From NCBI RefSeq assembly GCF_900605495.1, contig NZ_LR027603.1, positions 1,799,997 to 1,863,996 on the forward strand: 64,000 nt of DNA, given 5' to 3'. The notes under the pieces were generated by a model that saw only the letters and a program-made list of their open reading frames with translations, was not told where the DNA came from and ran no database searches. Origin of the DNA: Bacilliculturomica massiliensis (GTDB lineage Bacteria > Bacillota > Clostridia > Peptostreptococcales > Anaerovoracaceae). Shown here piece after piece: positions 16,992 to 27,432 of the stretch (positions are counted from its first letter, which is position 1; every line of letters starts with the position of its first letter). The translations under genes and the position numbers were made by a program.

Positions 16992-18488
16992 CTAAAGGCA
17001 TTTGAAAATGACGGCGGCAGCCTCGGCCCTGGTAGAGGTCTTCTCCGGTTCAAACACATGACCGCCGTCAGCTGAGCTGCCGCTGACAATGCCCCGCCGC
17101 TGAAGCAGATTTACAGGATCCACAGCATAATCCGCGATGGCTCCCGCGTCCAGAAACGCCGCCGTCGCCCCGTCACCGTCAGCCGGCGGCTGCGCGTTCT
17201 TTACTTTCGTCAGATAGCCGCTCAGCATGACCGCCATATCCTGCCGGCTGATGCTGTCCTCCGGCTTGAAAAGCACGCTCCCGTTCTCCTGAGGGAATCC
17301 GGAAGCCAGTCCCTGCCCCCAGGCCCAGAGCACGGCGTCGGCGTACCAGTCTTTTTCCCCCACGTCTTCATACTTTGAAGTCCAGGTCCCTCCGGGGCTG
17401 CCGCTGATATTGTACAGCAGCTGCACAAACTCGCCCCGGGTGATGGCGTTCTCAGGGCTGAAAGTGGTATCGGAGGTCCCTTTTACGATTCCCTTGGCCG
17501 CCAGCCCGTTCACCGTGCCTTCCGCCCAGTGACCGGCCATATCGGCAAACCCGGCCGTTTCCGGTTCCGATGTTTTTTCCGCAAGCTGCGACTTGTCCGC
17601 CTTTTCCAATACGGACAGCGCCTGGTCCACTTCCGCCTGAGACGCCCCCGGTCTCTCCAGCGTCTCCATGGCTTCCCTGTACGCGGTCAGAGCCTGCAGC
17701 GACGTCTTTTCGTACGCCGCGTTCAGCTCCGCCACCTCCCAGATCAGCCCATCCTTGTCTCCGGCCTTCACAATGCTTTCCTGCCCCCATTCGGAATTAT
17801 CCGCGTTGAGATCCGCGCCGTATCCGTAGAGGGTAAACTGCCACCGCATGATCTGTCCGTCTTTCAGCGTCCAGTCGGCAGCTCCCACGTTGGGAAAGGA
17901 GTAGTCTCCCGTCTTTTCCGCCGTACCTATGCAGTACATCCATCCGGACATGCTGGTGTAATCAAATTCTCCCAGATATTCATCCCCCGGCGTCTCTTCC
18001 TGCAGGGATGCGACCGCCTTCTTGAGGTATTCCGGCAAAACCGGGGCTCCCCTGTCCGGATCGTACACCTGAGACAGATAAAACGCGCTGTCCACGGATC
18101 CGGTCATCTTCAGGGGCGCTTCCACTCCCGGATATCTTTTTTCGATCAGATTGACGATCACTCTGGACGCCTTTGTTCCCTCGGGCACGGTGACCAGAGT
18201 GGGCTCTATGATAAAGCCCTGGCCCAGAGTCAGCTTTTCCATCGTAACTGCCACTGTGACCGTATTGCCGGCCGCCCTGTTTCCTGCGGCGCCCGCCGCA
18301 GCAGTTCCCGATCCGTCCCCGTTCTCCGCCGCGAATACCTGACCGCAGAGCATGCTCAGGCACAATCCCAGCGCCAGGACCACGCGGGCCGCTCTCCTTA
18401 CCGTCCCCCTGCCGTTTCTTGTTTTCGCTGTCACTTCCGGTCTATTGTCTGCCGATCTTCCTCTTCTGCCTTCTGTTTTTTCTTCCAT
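16992..18488 (-). CDS. Secreted DUF4430 protein with three SLH domains
   Basis: A 498-residue wall protein. A basic N-terminus and hydrophobic core (VVLALGLCLSMLCGQVFAA) give a signal peptide ending near residue 54. Residues ~75-230 match DUF4430 (KLTLGQGFIIEP, GWMYCIG, MRWQFTLYGYGADL), a domain related to the transcobalamin C-terminal fold. A short helical stretch follows, then three SLH domains (~308-498; FADMAGHWAEG, YEDVGEKDWYADA and a third) that bind secondary wall polymer. It starts 5 nt after the stop of the giant surface protein, with that gene's last codons supplying AGAGGT as binding site, so it is translationally coupled. It is in the cobalamin-riboswitch unit, which fits a cobalamin-related ligand role (inference). 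Confidence 0.88.
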   Translation of the reverse strand: MEEKTEGRRGRSADNRPEVTAKTRNGRGTVRRAARVVLALGLCLSMLCGQVFAAENGDGSGTAAAGAAGNRAAGNTVTVAVTMEKLTLGQGFIIEPTLVTVPEGTKASRVIVNLIEKRYPGVEAPLKMTGSVDSAFYLSQVYDPDRGAPVLPEYLKKAVASLQEETPGDEYLGEFDYTSMSGWMYCIGTAEKTGDYSFPNVGAADWTLKDGQIMRWQFTLYGYGADLNADNSEWGQESIVKAGDKDGLIWEVAELNAAYEKTSLQALTAYREAMETLERPGASQAEVDQALSVLEKADKSQLAEKTSEPETAGFADMAGHWAEGTVNGLAAKGIVKGTSDTTFSPENAITRGEFVQLLYNISGSPGGTWTSKYEDVGEKDWYADAVLWAWGQGLASGFPQENGSVLFKPEDSISRQDMAVMLSGYLTKVKNAQPPADGDGATAAFLDAGAIADYAVDPVNLLQRRGIVSGSSADGGHVFEPEKTSTRAEAAAVIFKCL

Positions 18489-18493
18489 TTCTT

Positions 18494-21400
18494 CTACCTC
18501 TGTTTTCTGATCCTCATGTAGCCGCCTACTGCGGCCACCATCGCCGCCGCCAAAAGCAGCGCCAGGACCATCCAGGGATTTTCCTGTATGGTCTGTCTCA
18601 CCACTTCCCATATCGTGATCTTATCCTGATCCTGCTCTTCTTCCGCTTCTTCGCCCGTTCCCAGGGCTCCGGACGCGCCTTCCTCCAGACCGCCGGAATC
18701 CGCCGGGGCTGCCGCGGCGACGCTCTGCGCCTCCGGGGCATCCTCCGCCTCTTCCGTGACGACGGTAGTGGAAGTCTCGCTGCCGTTTTTCGCCCCGCCT
18801 TCTATCGTACCCACGCTTTGACTGGAACCTTCCTGTGCGCCCGGGGCCGTGCCGCCGCCCTGCCCCTGACCTTCCGGCGTTCCTTCGGTTCCGGCGCCTG
18901 CGCCCGAACCGCTGCCGGACGTCCCGGCTCCCGTTCCTGTTCCGCTTTGCCCTGTGCCGGAGCCGTTTCCGGAGGACCCATGCCCGTTATTGCTGTCCGG
19001 CTGTGGTTCTTCCTCCTGTATCTCCAAAGCTACGGTCACATGCAGCCTCCCGTCTTCCGACAGGAGGAAAGCGCCCTCGGCGGTAATATCTGCCGCGCTG
19101 CCCCCTGCAGACTCCGGCGTCCATTCCACCTTTTTCACCCGGTATGCCATTTTTTTCACAACGCCGTTCACGGTCTCAGTTACGGTCTTTCCCTTCACCT
19201 TCACCATTACCTTCGACGATTGGTCGCCCGCCATGTAGGCGGCCCTGCTCACGCCGTCCTCCATGGTATAGTTCCTGCCGTCTGTTCCTGTGACGGTGAC
19301 CGTATAAAGGCCTTCGTTTCCTGAAATGTCCAGCTTATAGTAAGCGGGCCTGCCCAGGATGGGATATCCGTCGCTTACGCTCTGGGTCCACAGACCGCTG
19401 CGCACCGGCGTTCCGCCGCCGTCCAGCAGATAGGCCAGTTCGCCGGAAGCAAACTGCTCCTCCTCCGCCATGGTCACCACCTTCCCGTCCGGCGGAGCCA
19501 CCGCGGAACCGGACAGGCCGTAGCTGTTGGTTACTGTAATATAAGACGAACCTGCGTCGCTGGCGAAAATTCCCACGCCGCTCTCGCCTCTGATCACCCC
19601 TTTATTGTAGCAGTTCCTGATCTGTGCGTTCAGGCTCCCCGACTTGTTCAATCGGCCCGCCAGACCGCCTACGTCCTCTTTCCCGCTGACATTTCCCACA
19701 TTATAGGAATCGACGAACCCGCACTGAACGCTGCCGGACAGAGAGAAATCGGATCCTCCCATCAGTCCTCCCACGAAAACGTCCACACCGGATATATCGC
19801 CGTAATTAGCGCAGCGCTCTACCATTCCCCTCATGAACCAGCCCGCCAGACCGCCTGTGGCGGAAGGATTGCTGTAGCCCACATAGCAGGTGCCCTCCGC
19901 GGTAACGTCTCCCATATTGGTGCAGTCCTCAAACTGGTGATCGGCGTAGCAATATCCCACCAGGCCTGCGCAGGCTCCGCCGCTGCCGTAGATCTCCGCC
20001 GTATTCGTGCAGCCGGAGGCCAGGATGAGATCCGCTCCGCCGCCGCTTCCCCAGCGATTGGAATCGGATCCGCCCACCAGGCCGGCCACGCCGCTGGCTC
20101 CGGATACTCTTCCTGTGACTGTGATATCTTTCAGCGTCAGCGTTTTTCTGCCTCCGCTTCCTGTAAAATAATTGACCACCGCCCCTACATAGTTGCCTCC
20201 TGCAATGTCAGCTTCCACTGTAAAATTGGAGATCTCGCATTCCCCCACTGTGTGGAACAGCCCTGCGCTTCCCTGGATCCGGATCACCGCGCCGTTTCCG
20301 TCAAAGACTCCGGCGAACGGGTTCGACGAAGTGCCCGCGGCCTCCCATCCCTCCAGCGCAATGGTATCCGCTCCGTCATCCACCTGATAACAGGCCGCCG
20401 CGTAGGTCGTACTGCCCCCGTTGATCTTCGCCGCCATCAGATCGAAGTCCGCCGCGCTCTTCAGAATGAAGGGATCTTCAGGTTCGCCGGTCCCTGCGGC
20501 AAAAGCGCCCTCCGACCGGCTCCATCGGGCGTACACCGTGGCGTCGGCGTCAAAAGTACGCGAGGAAGGGACCTGGCTCCCCCCGCTTTTGGCGTCGTAC
20601 CAGCCTCCAAATTGAAAGCCGTCTCTCTCCGGAGCAGTGGGAAAATCCGCCCTCTCTCCCACACTTATAATGGAAGAATAAATTTCGGCGCCTCCGGCAA
20701 ACTGTCCGCCGTTTGCATCAAAATTTACCACCACCGCGTCCTCCGGCACTTCAGATCCCGCAAAGACGGCCACTACCTCTCCGTCGGAGGCTCCCACGGC
20801 GACCTGAGCCGAAAGACCGCTTCTGGTAGCCACAGCTCCGGTCACAGTAAACCGCAGCAATTTCTGTTCGGCCTCCGGTTTCGCCTCGAAGCTGACGATG
20901 CTGCCGCTTTCCGCGTACTTGGCCCCGGAAGCGGCGGCTCCCACTCCGTCTACCTGCAGTGTTCCCCTGCCGCTCGCGTGGTAGGACAACCGATAGACCG
21001 GGCCCTTATCCCCGCCGGCGAATACCGGACCGGAGACGCCCTGACTCCAGTCCGCCGTCCGGTTTCCTCCGGCCCCGCCGTCCAGCAGATAGGCCAGCTC
21101 ACCCGACAACACCTGTTCGACGCTGACCTTCGTCACATATTTTTTGTCTGCTCCCGCGCTGTCCGCGCTGTAAGAATTGACGTTCAGCTCATAATACAGT
21201 CCTGTGATACCGCCTGCGCCGCCTTTGGACGAGCGGATACTTCCCGTATTGTAGCAGTTTTCTACGCTGCTGGAGGCTGAGTACGTAGGGATATAAAACC
21301 CTCCGTCAGACTTGGCTCCATTCTCCCCCGTTATTCCTCCCGCAGCGCCGCCGCCTTTGCTCCGCACCGCTTCCGTATTGTAGCACGCCCGGACTCTGGC

Positions 21401-24400
21401 GCCCGTTTTATCCACCTTTCCAATGATGCCGCCCACCGGTCCCTTAGAGCCGGTGACCCCGCCCTCATTGACGCAGTACTTCAGTTCCGGCAGCGCAAGG
21501 TAACCTGCGATGCCTCCCACATTGGCTGCGCCATCCACGCTGCCCGTATTGGCGCATCCCTTCACCAGAGCGCCGCTTCCTGTGACATAGCCCAGGATCC
21601 CGCCGGTGTGGCTGCCCTTTCCTGTCACGCTGCCGCTGTTCTCACAGCTTTGCATGGTACTGGAAGCATTCATGTCCATATATCCTGCAATGCCTCCGGT
21701 ATAGTCGCCGCTGCCGTTCACAGCGCCGTAGTTTCCGCAGTGTTCTACCGTGTTGGCTCTGCCTGCATAAGCGGTCACGCCGCCGGTATAATTACCGGCT
21801 CCGGTAACCGTTCCGCCGCTGCCATTGCTGCAGCCTGTGATACTTACATACTGCTCCGCATAGCCGGCCACGCCGCCGCCGTGACTTCCTGCCGCGTTCA
21901 CGGTTCCCATGTTCGTACAGTCCCCTATCACGGCGGAGCTTTGACTGCTGCCGGACAGATATCCTGCGATTCCTCCCGCATACCGTACTCCCGCCACGAT
22001 CCCGCTGTTGGTGCAGTTTGACATGCTGCTTGCGATATGATAGCCGGTGGCTCCGCTTCTGGCCGTGATCAGCCCCGCCACACCGCCGGCGCAGGAATTG
22101 TCGGCCCCGCCGTTCACACTGCCCAGATTTTCGCAGTTCGTAAAGCCGGCAGCGACGGATATCCCCGGGCTGTTGGTCGTCACCCTGCCCGCTATGCCGC
22201 CGGCGGCCTCGCCGGTTCCCGTTACCGCCGCCAGATTGCGGCAGTTTTCAAAGACCGCCCGCTGGCCCGCAGCGTTCATGACCACGCCGCCCAGGATACC
22301 TCCTGTGCTTTCCGCGCCTTGTACCCGTGAGGGATCGCTCCCTGAGCCATCGCCGCCGCGTCCGAATTGTACCGCCGATATGGTACAGCTTCCCGCAGCG
22401 CAGCCCACCACGCCGCCTGTATAATTCCCGCTGCAGTCCACTGTTCCCGATACCGTCAGATTTTGGATCGCTCCGCCGCTGATGTATCCGAACAGCCCCT
22501 GATGATCTTTTACCGAGGAAATCTTCAGTCCATGGACGCCGTGCATCTGTCCGTCAAAGGTCCCCTCGAAAGGCGCTGACAAAACTCCCACAGGCGTCCA
22601 GTTTCCGCTCTTCATTGCCACATCGCTGGTCAGACAGATCCTCTCGCCCGCAAAACTGACCGGTGCAAGCACGCCGCTGCCTGTGGCGTCCAGCCCGTTG
22701 ACCAGATTGGAAAGCCCCTTCAGCTCCTGCTCTGTCCCGATCTCATAATCCCCCGATATATGTCCGGTGTACCAGGCATAATCCGGTATGATGCGTACAG
22801 AAAAATGGTAAACGTAATCCCTGTTTTCCATTACCGGTATTTCGTAAAATGGGTCCGCGTACGTCATATCCACAGCCGGCGTGATGACCGCTTCACGATC
22901 TGCTTCAAGCCGCATTTCCAGCTTGAGCCTTCCCTCCTTCACCGCGAAAGCGCTCTGGGTGGATCCGTCCGTCACCGGCGACGAAACGGCGCCCCCGGTT
23001 ATCATAATGCTGCTGCCCGTGACGGCGGCGTCACCAGGGGCCAAAGTGACCAGAAGAACCGGATCGCCGCCAAACTGCGGATACGCGGTTCCGGTCTCCT
23101 GGGTCCAGTACGTTTTCGCATTTGTGACGGCGCCTCCGTCCATCAGCCAGCTTACAAGTCCAGAAGCAAACTGCTCCGCGCTCTTTATCTCGCTGTCCGC
23201 ATCGGATGTCCCGATCTCCCCAGGTGACGGCAGACGGTAGCAATCGGAGATCCCCGGCTTAGTCTCCCCTGCCAGCGGCAGAGGCGTCTGCGCATTGTAA
23301 TAGAAACAACCCTTCAAATTCAGAGAGTTCGCAGGCGCGGAACCTACCAGACCTCCCGCGGAGCCGCCGTCAGTTCCTCTTACTTCGGCCAGAGAATAGC
23401 TGTAGGTGATCGTTTCCGCGGTTCCTGCGACGCCGCCGGTGACTGCGGAACCGGAGACCACGGCTGCGCCCACGCCCACCGTTGTGATCGTTCCGTCGGC
23501 CTGCCCTGCGATCCCTCCTACCGCGGTGGTACCGGAAATGGACCCGGTGACGGCGTATCCTGTGGTCTTCGCCCCTGTGATACTGCCCGCAGCGTAACCC
23601 GCCAGACCGCCCACAAACCTCTGTCCTGTCACATCTGCCAGAGAGACGGAGGTGACCACGCTCCTGCTTCCTTTCGCATAACCGGCCACGCCTCCTGTGT
23701 AATCACCGCCGGCCGTATTCCCTGAATTCTTCATGTCCGTCACCGCGCCGTCGGCCCAGCCCGCGCCGCCTCCCGTATATTTGCCGGCGCCTGTTACCGC
23801 TCCGCTGTTGCTTCCTGTGGAGATGCCGCCGGCATACCCTGCCAGGCCGCCGGTATAATCTCCGCCGCCGGCAACGGTTCCGCCGTTGCTTCCCCGCGTG
23901 ATGGTGCCGGAAGCATATCCCGCAAGACCTCCGGTATAGTTTCCTCTGCCGGAGACCGCGCCTTCGTTGTTTCCGTCTGTGATGCTGCTGGAATATCCCA
24001 CCAGGCCTCCGGTGTAGATCCCGCCTCCGGACACATTCCCCGTATTGGAGACTCCATACAGGTACCTGGTGGTCTTTCCGCAGATCCCGCCCGCATGATC
24101 TCCCGTACTGCTGACGCCGCCATAGTTAACGTTGGCGTTGACGTCTCCGCTGGAGCCGATATTCCCGGTGGACGATCCGATCAATCCGCCCACATACTCG
24201 CTGCCGCTGATCTCCCCATAGTTGAAAAGTTTCCTGCACGCCGCCGTATTATAACCGGCAATACCGCCGGCGAATCTGCCGCCGCTCACGCTGCTCCTGG
24301 CATTCATCGCTCCGAATGTGCAGTTTTGAATGACCCCTGTGTTATACGCGGCGATACCGCCTGCGTAGTCGCCTGCAGTGTAAATGGTTCCGACCACCTG

Positions 24401-27253
24401 TAGGTTGCGGATCGTTCCGCCGTTATTGTTGGCAAAGAATCCCGCGTATCCGCCGTTGTCAGGCGCTGACGCGCTTCCCACCGCCACGCCGGATACCGTA
24501 TGGCCGCCGCCGTCAAAAATGCCTGCAAATCCGGAATCCCTGCTGCCCGCCGGCTTCCATTCTCCGCCGCATACGATATCTCCGCCCAGCCGCACAGTCT
24601 TTCCTGCAAAATCTACCGGTCCTGCCACGGCCGAACTGGTTATGCCGCCGCTGACTAATCCCGCGAAACCTCTGAGCTCTCCTTCTGTGCTGATCGTGTA
24701 TTCACTGAGCATGGTGTCGTACCAGTAGATCGTCGGGATAGACTCGTCCAGCTCCTCCTCGCTGCCGTAGATCAGCACGACGTCGCCGCCGTTCACCCTG
24801 CATTCATAGACGCCGTTTGTGACCTGGGTCTTGGCGCCTGTCCCCCCATCCTTCACAAAAATATTTTCGCTTCCGCTGAACCGGATGGCGATGACAGCGC
24901 CGTCCGTCACATAACAGTGCAGCGCCCCCGACGCGTCCACTACGGCCGTTATTCCGCTGACGGAGGCCGTCACGGCCGTATCTGCAGAATTGGGCCGAAC
25001 AGAGACGCGGTACACCTGAGAAACGGAACTCTGATCTGCAAATTCCGGAAACAGCGTTCCTTTTTTCCATACGTTTTCTAAACTGGAAGCGCCGTTCAGC
25101 CAATAGAGGATCTCGTTTCCCGTAAACTCGGCAGCGCTTCTGCCCATGCCGCCATACCCGTTTTCTGTTCCGTCCGTGTCCAGATAAAAACACAGATCTC
25201 CGATCTCCGCATTGCCGCTGATCTTCAGCGGAGTCGACGCATTGTAGTAAAAAGAAGTCTCCAGCGTACAGTACCCTTTATCGGCAGAGGTGTATCCCGC
25301 TATTCCGCCGGATATGCCGGCCCCCGAGACCCGTCCCGATGCATAACAATCCTCGATAACGCCTCTGTAGAAATATCCTGCCACGCCGCCTGCATAGTCA
25401 TCACCCGCCTGCACGTCGCCCGTGTTCGCACATCTGCTAATTTTTCCCTGCGAAGAATTTGAAAAATATCCCGAGATGCCTCCCACGTAGCCGCCTTCAC
25501 TGCCTACGGCGCCCTGATTGACGCAGCCGGTCAATACCTTCCCCGTAAAATAACCGGCGATGCCGCCCACGTAGGATCCGTCTGTGGCGGAAGTACTCAC
25601 CTCGCCGCTGTTTGTGCAGTTTTCCGCAGAACCGGAGAGATTTCCCACGATGCCGCCTGCATAGGTCGACGTACTTGTGACAGCGCCGCTGTTCTCACAA
25701 TCTTTGATTTTCCCCGAGCCGCTGCTTGCGTATCCTGCAATGCCGCCGATCCGGCCGCCGCCGGTCACCTGCTCCCGGTTGACACAGCTGCTGATCACCG
25801 TTCCGGAAAAGGCGCCGGCGATCCCGCCTGCATTCGCCATGGTGCTTGTGGACGATGTGCTTACCGCACCGCCGTTGACGCAGCTTTCCGCAGAACCGGA
25901 GAGATTGCCCGCGATGCCCCCTACATACGTAGACGTGCTCGCCACGTTCCCGCCGTTTTCACAGTTGGTGATCTGTCCATCCGCGTTGCCCGCGATCCCT
26001 CCGGTATACTGCGCCCCCTTTAGCGTCCCTTCAAAGACACAGTTGGAAATAACCGCTCCGCCGCCTGCGCTTCTGCCTATGACGCCTCCTGTATAGCTTT
26101 TTGTATTTACGATATCCACCTTGCTTGTACAGTTTTCAAAGCGGCAGCCGGCTGTTCCATAGCCCGCAACTCCTCCTGCGTTTGCACTGGCCACGTCAAG
26201 TTCGCCTCCTACGGTGACATCCTCCACCACGGCCTTGTTCAGATACCCGAAAAGTCCATAATACCCTTCTTCCTTTGCGGATATGCTCATCCCTGTGACG
26301 GTATTGCCATTTCCGTCGAAGTGACCGGAAAATGCGTTGCCTCCGGAATCTCCCACAGGGATCCATTCATTTCCTGACAGATCCACCGTGGCCGTCAGGC
26401 TGAGAGTGGCCCCGTCAAATGAAACCGCTCCGACGGTGCTTCCGTCCTCATAGAACGCCGTTCCGTTTACCAGCTCCGCCAGTTCTCTCAGATCCTGCGC
26501 CGAACCCAGTTCATACAGATCCACTCCCGCAGGAGTCACATACCATTCATACGTGCCTTCCGGAAAACTTTTTACCTGACCCTGCATCAGCAGTGCATTC
26601 TGCATTTCCTCCAGCATCTTATCCAGAAGGGCCTGATCCTCATCCGTGATCCCTCCCGGCGTTGTGGTGATCCCGCCTGATGTCGCGCCGGTCCCTCCCG
26701 GTGTTGTCGGATCATCCACTACGGAGTCTCCTCCGGTTCCTGTATCTCCTCCGGTCCCCGTGTCTCCTCCGGTCCCCGTGTCTCCTCCGGTCCCCGTGTC
26801 TCCCCCGGTTCCCGTGTCTCCTCCGGTTCCCGTATCTCCCCCAGTCCCCGTATCTCCTCCGGTTCCTGTATCTCCCCCGGTTCCCGTGTCTCCCCCGGTT
26901 CCCGTGTCTCCCCCGGTCCCTGTATCTCCCCCGGTTCCTGTATCTCCCCCGGTTCCCGTATCTCCCCCGGTTCCTGTATCTCCCCCGGTTCCTGTATCTC
27001 CTCCGGTTCCTGTGTCTCCTCCGGTCCCCGTGTCTCCCCCGGTTCCCGTATCTCCTCCGGTCCCCGTGTCTCCTCCGGTCCCCGTGTCTCCCCCGGTTCC
27101 CGTATCTCCTCCGGTTCCTGTATCTCCTCCCTGATCGGCCGCGGAAGAGCTGGCGCCTGTCCCGGCGTCCATGGCATAACTGCTCATCGCCGCTTGTGTG
27201 AACAGCAAAAGCAAACATAACATAAAGCTGAGAGCCCGTTTTGTGTTTCTCAT
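18494..27253 (-). CDS. Giant GLUG-repeat surface protein (about 2,919 aa)
   Basis: A very large secreted protein. The ATG at 27253 has AAAGGAG upstream and starts a signal peptide (RALSFMLCLLLLFTQAAMSSYA). Residues ~42-173 are 22 exact GGDTGT hexapeptides. The body holds four related modules, each opening with an ELRGFAGLV / FDGGGHTVSG-type segment, continuing with many GLUG-type repeats (GGIAGYxxG, CxNxGxVxG), and closing with a WxQ...P block. One Listeria-Bacteroides/InlB-type repeat lies near 2173-2240 (NFDANGG...FGGWYDA...YARWSR). A low-complexity Gly/Ser/Thr linker near 2790-2880 leads to one C-terminal membrane helix (WMVLALLLAAAMVAAVGGYM) and a basic tail; no LPXTG. It is headed by a cobalamin riboswitch. 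Ligand or adhesive target unknown. Confidence 0.9.
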   Translation of the reverse strand: MRNTKRALSFMLCLLLLFTQAAMSSYAMDAGTGASSSAADQGGDTGTGGDTGTGGDTGTGGDTGTGGDTGTGGDTGTGGDTGTGGDTGTGGDTGTGGDTGTGGDTGTGGDTGTGGDTGTGGDTGTGGDTGTGGDTGTGGDTGTGGDTGTGGDTGTGGDTGTGGDTGTGGDTGTGGDSVVDDPTTPGGTGATSGGITTTPGGITDEDQALLDKMLEEMQNALLMQGQVKSFPEGTYEWYVTPAGVDLYELGSAQDLRELAELVNGTAFYEDGSTVGAVSFDGATLSLTATVDLSGNEWIPVGDSGGNAFSGHFDGNGNTVTGMSISAKEEGYYGLFGYLNKAVVEDVTVGGELDVASANAGGVAGYGTAGCRFENCTSKVDIVNTKSYTGGVIGRSAGGGAVISNCVFEGTLKGAQYTGGIAGNADGQITNCENGGNVASTSTYVGGIAGNLSGSAESCVNGGAVSTSSTSTMANAGGIAGAFSGTVISSCVNREQVTGGGRIGGIAGYASSGSGKIKDCENSGAVTSTSTYAGGIVGNLSGSAENCTNSGEVSTSATDGSYVGGIAGYFTGKVLTGCVNQGAVGSEGGYVGGISGYFSNSSQGKISRCANTGDVQAGDDYAGGVAGYFYRGVIEDCYASGRVSGAGISGGIAGYTSADKGYCTLETSFYYNASTPLKISGNAEIGDLCFYLDTDGTENGYGGMGRSAAEFTGNEILYWLNGASSLENVWKKGTLFPEFADQSSVSQVYRVSVRPNSADTAVTASVSGITAVVDASGALHCYVTDGAVIAIRFSGSENIFVKDGGTGAKTQVTNGVYECRVNGGDVVLIYGSEEELDESIPTIYWYDTMLSEYTISTEGELRGFAGLVSGGITSSAVAGPVDFAGKTVRLGGDIVCGGEWKPAGSRDSGFAGIFDGGGHTVSGVAVGSASAPDNGGYAGFFANNNGGTIRNLQVVGTIYTAGDYAGGIAAYNTGVIQNCTFGAMNARSSVSGGRFAGGIAGYNTAACRKLFNYGEISGSEYVGGLIGSSTGNIGSSGDVNANVNYGGVSSTGDHAGGICGKTTRYLYGVSNTGNVSGGGIYTGGLVGYSSSITDGNNEGAVSGRGNYTGGLAGYASGTITRGSNGGTVAGGGDYTGGLAGYAGGISTGSNSGAVTGAGKYTGGGAGWADGAVTDMKNSGNTAGGDYTGGVAGYAKGSRSVVTSVSLADVTGQRFVGGLAGYAAGSITGAKTTGYAVTGSISGTTAVGGIAGQADGTITTVGVGAAVVSGSAVTGGVAGTAETITYSYSLAEVRGTDGGSAGGLVGSAPANSLNLKGCFYYNAQTPLPLAGETKPGISDCYRLPSPGEIGTSDADSEIKSAEQFASGLVSWLMDGGAVTNAKTYWTQETGTAYPQFGGDPVLLVTLAPGDAAVTGSSIMITGGAVSSPVTDGSTQSAFAVKEGRLKLEMRLEADREAVITPAVDMTYADPFYEIPVMENRDYVYHFSVRIIPDYAWYTGHISGDYEIGTEQELKGLSNLVNGLDATGSGVLAPVSFAGERICLTSDVAMKSGNWTPVGVLSAPFEGTFDGQMHGVHGLKISSVKDHQGLFGYISGGAIQNLTVSGTVDCSGNYTGGVVGCAAGSCTISAVQFGRGGDGSGSDPSRVQGAESTGGILGGVVMNAAGQRAVFENCRNLAAVTGTGEAAGGIAGRVTTNSPGISVAAGFTNCENLGSVNGGADNSCAGGVAGLITARSGATGYHIASSMSNCTNSGIVAGVRYAGGIAGYLSGSSQSSAVIGDCTNMGTVNAAGSHGGGVAGYAEQYVSITGCSNGSGGTVTGAGNYTGGVTAYAGRANTVEHCGNYGAVNGSGDYTGGIAGYMDMNASSTMQSCENSGSVTGKGSHTGGILGYVTGSGALVKGCANTGSVDGAANVGGIAGYLALPELKYCVNEGGVTGSKGPVGGIIGKVDKTGARVRACYNTEAVRSKGGGAAGGITGENGAKSDGGFYIPTYSASSSVENCYNTGSIRSSKGGAGGITGLYYELNVNSYSADSAGADKKYVTKVSVEQVLSGELAYLLDGGAGGNRTADWSQGVSGPVFAGGDKGPVYRLSYHASGRGTLQVDGVGAAASGAKYAESGSIVSFEAKPEAEQKLLRFTVTGAVATRSGLSAQVAVGASDGEVVAVFAGSEVPEDAVVVNFDANGGQFAGGAEIYSSIISVGERADFPTAPERDGFQFGGWYDAKSGGSQVPSSRTFDADATVYARWSRSEGAFAAGTGEPEDPFILKSAADFDLMAAKINGGSTTYAAACYQVDDGADTIALEGWEAAGTSSNPFAGVFDGNGAVIRIQGSAGLFHTVGECEISNFTVEADIAGGNYVGAVVNYFTGSGGRKTLTLKDITVTGRVSGASGVAGLVGGSDSNRWGSGGGADLILASGCTNTAEIYGSGGACAGLVGYCYADHQFEDCTNMGDVTAEGTCYVGYSNPSATGGLAGWFMRGMVERCANYGDISGVDVFVGGLMGGSDFSLSGSVQCGFVDSYNVGNVSGKEDVGGLAGRLNKSGSLNAQIRNCYNKGVIRGESGVGIFASDAGSSYITVTNSYGLSGSAVAPPDGKVVTMAEEEQFASGELAYLLDGGGTPVRSGLWTQSVSDGYPILGRPAYYKLDISGNEGLYTVTVTGTDGRNYTMEDGVSRAAYMAGDQSSKVMVKVKGKTVTETVNGVVKKMAYRVKKVEWTPESAGGSAADITAEGAFLLSEDGRLHVTVALEIQEEEPQPDSNNGHGSSGNGSGTGQSGTGTGAGTSGSGSGAGAGTEGTPEGQGQGGGTAPGAQEGSSQSVGTIEGGAKNGSETSTTVVTEEAEDAPEAQSVAAAAPADSGGLEEGASGALGTGEEAEEEQDQDKITIWEVVRQTIQENPWMVLALLLAAAMVAAVGGYMRIRKQR
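26735..27130. repeat. 22 tandem 18-bp repeats (GGDTGT coding)
   Basis: Twenty-two in-frame 18-bp units span 396 bp, each encoding Gly-Gly-Asp-Thr-Gly-Thr, with only synonymous third-position changes between units (for example GTATCTCCTCCGGTTCCT versus GTGTCTCCCCCGGTTCCC). They form a flexible stalk just after the signal peptide. Copy number is likely to vary by slippage. Confidence 0.95.
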
Positions 27254-27432
27254 ATGTACTCCTTTCATCTGTAACAGTTTCCCCCGTCTTCCTCTTAGAT
27301 CCCTGACCCCAGGTACATGCCCTCTCATCATCCCAGATGGCTTTCCCGCAAAAATCGTACCTGCAGAGTCGTTTTCATCTGACCGTGCAGCGATATGTGT
27401 TTCCGCCGCCTGAAGACCTCATATAAAGACAC

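Noticed and set aside
26735-27130. CRISPR-like repeat array
   Set aside because: The 18-bp units are contiguous with no spacers and lie inside a coding sequence.
26646-27134. Open frames of Pro-Val-Ser repeats and Arg/Asn repeats across the stalk
   Set aside because: The 18-bp repeat is open in several frames because its unit is a multiple of three; only the GGDTGT frame continues into a signal peptide and the rest of the protein.
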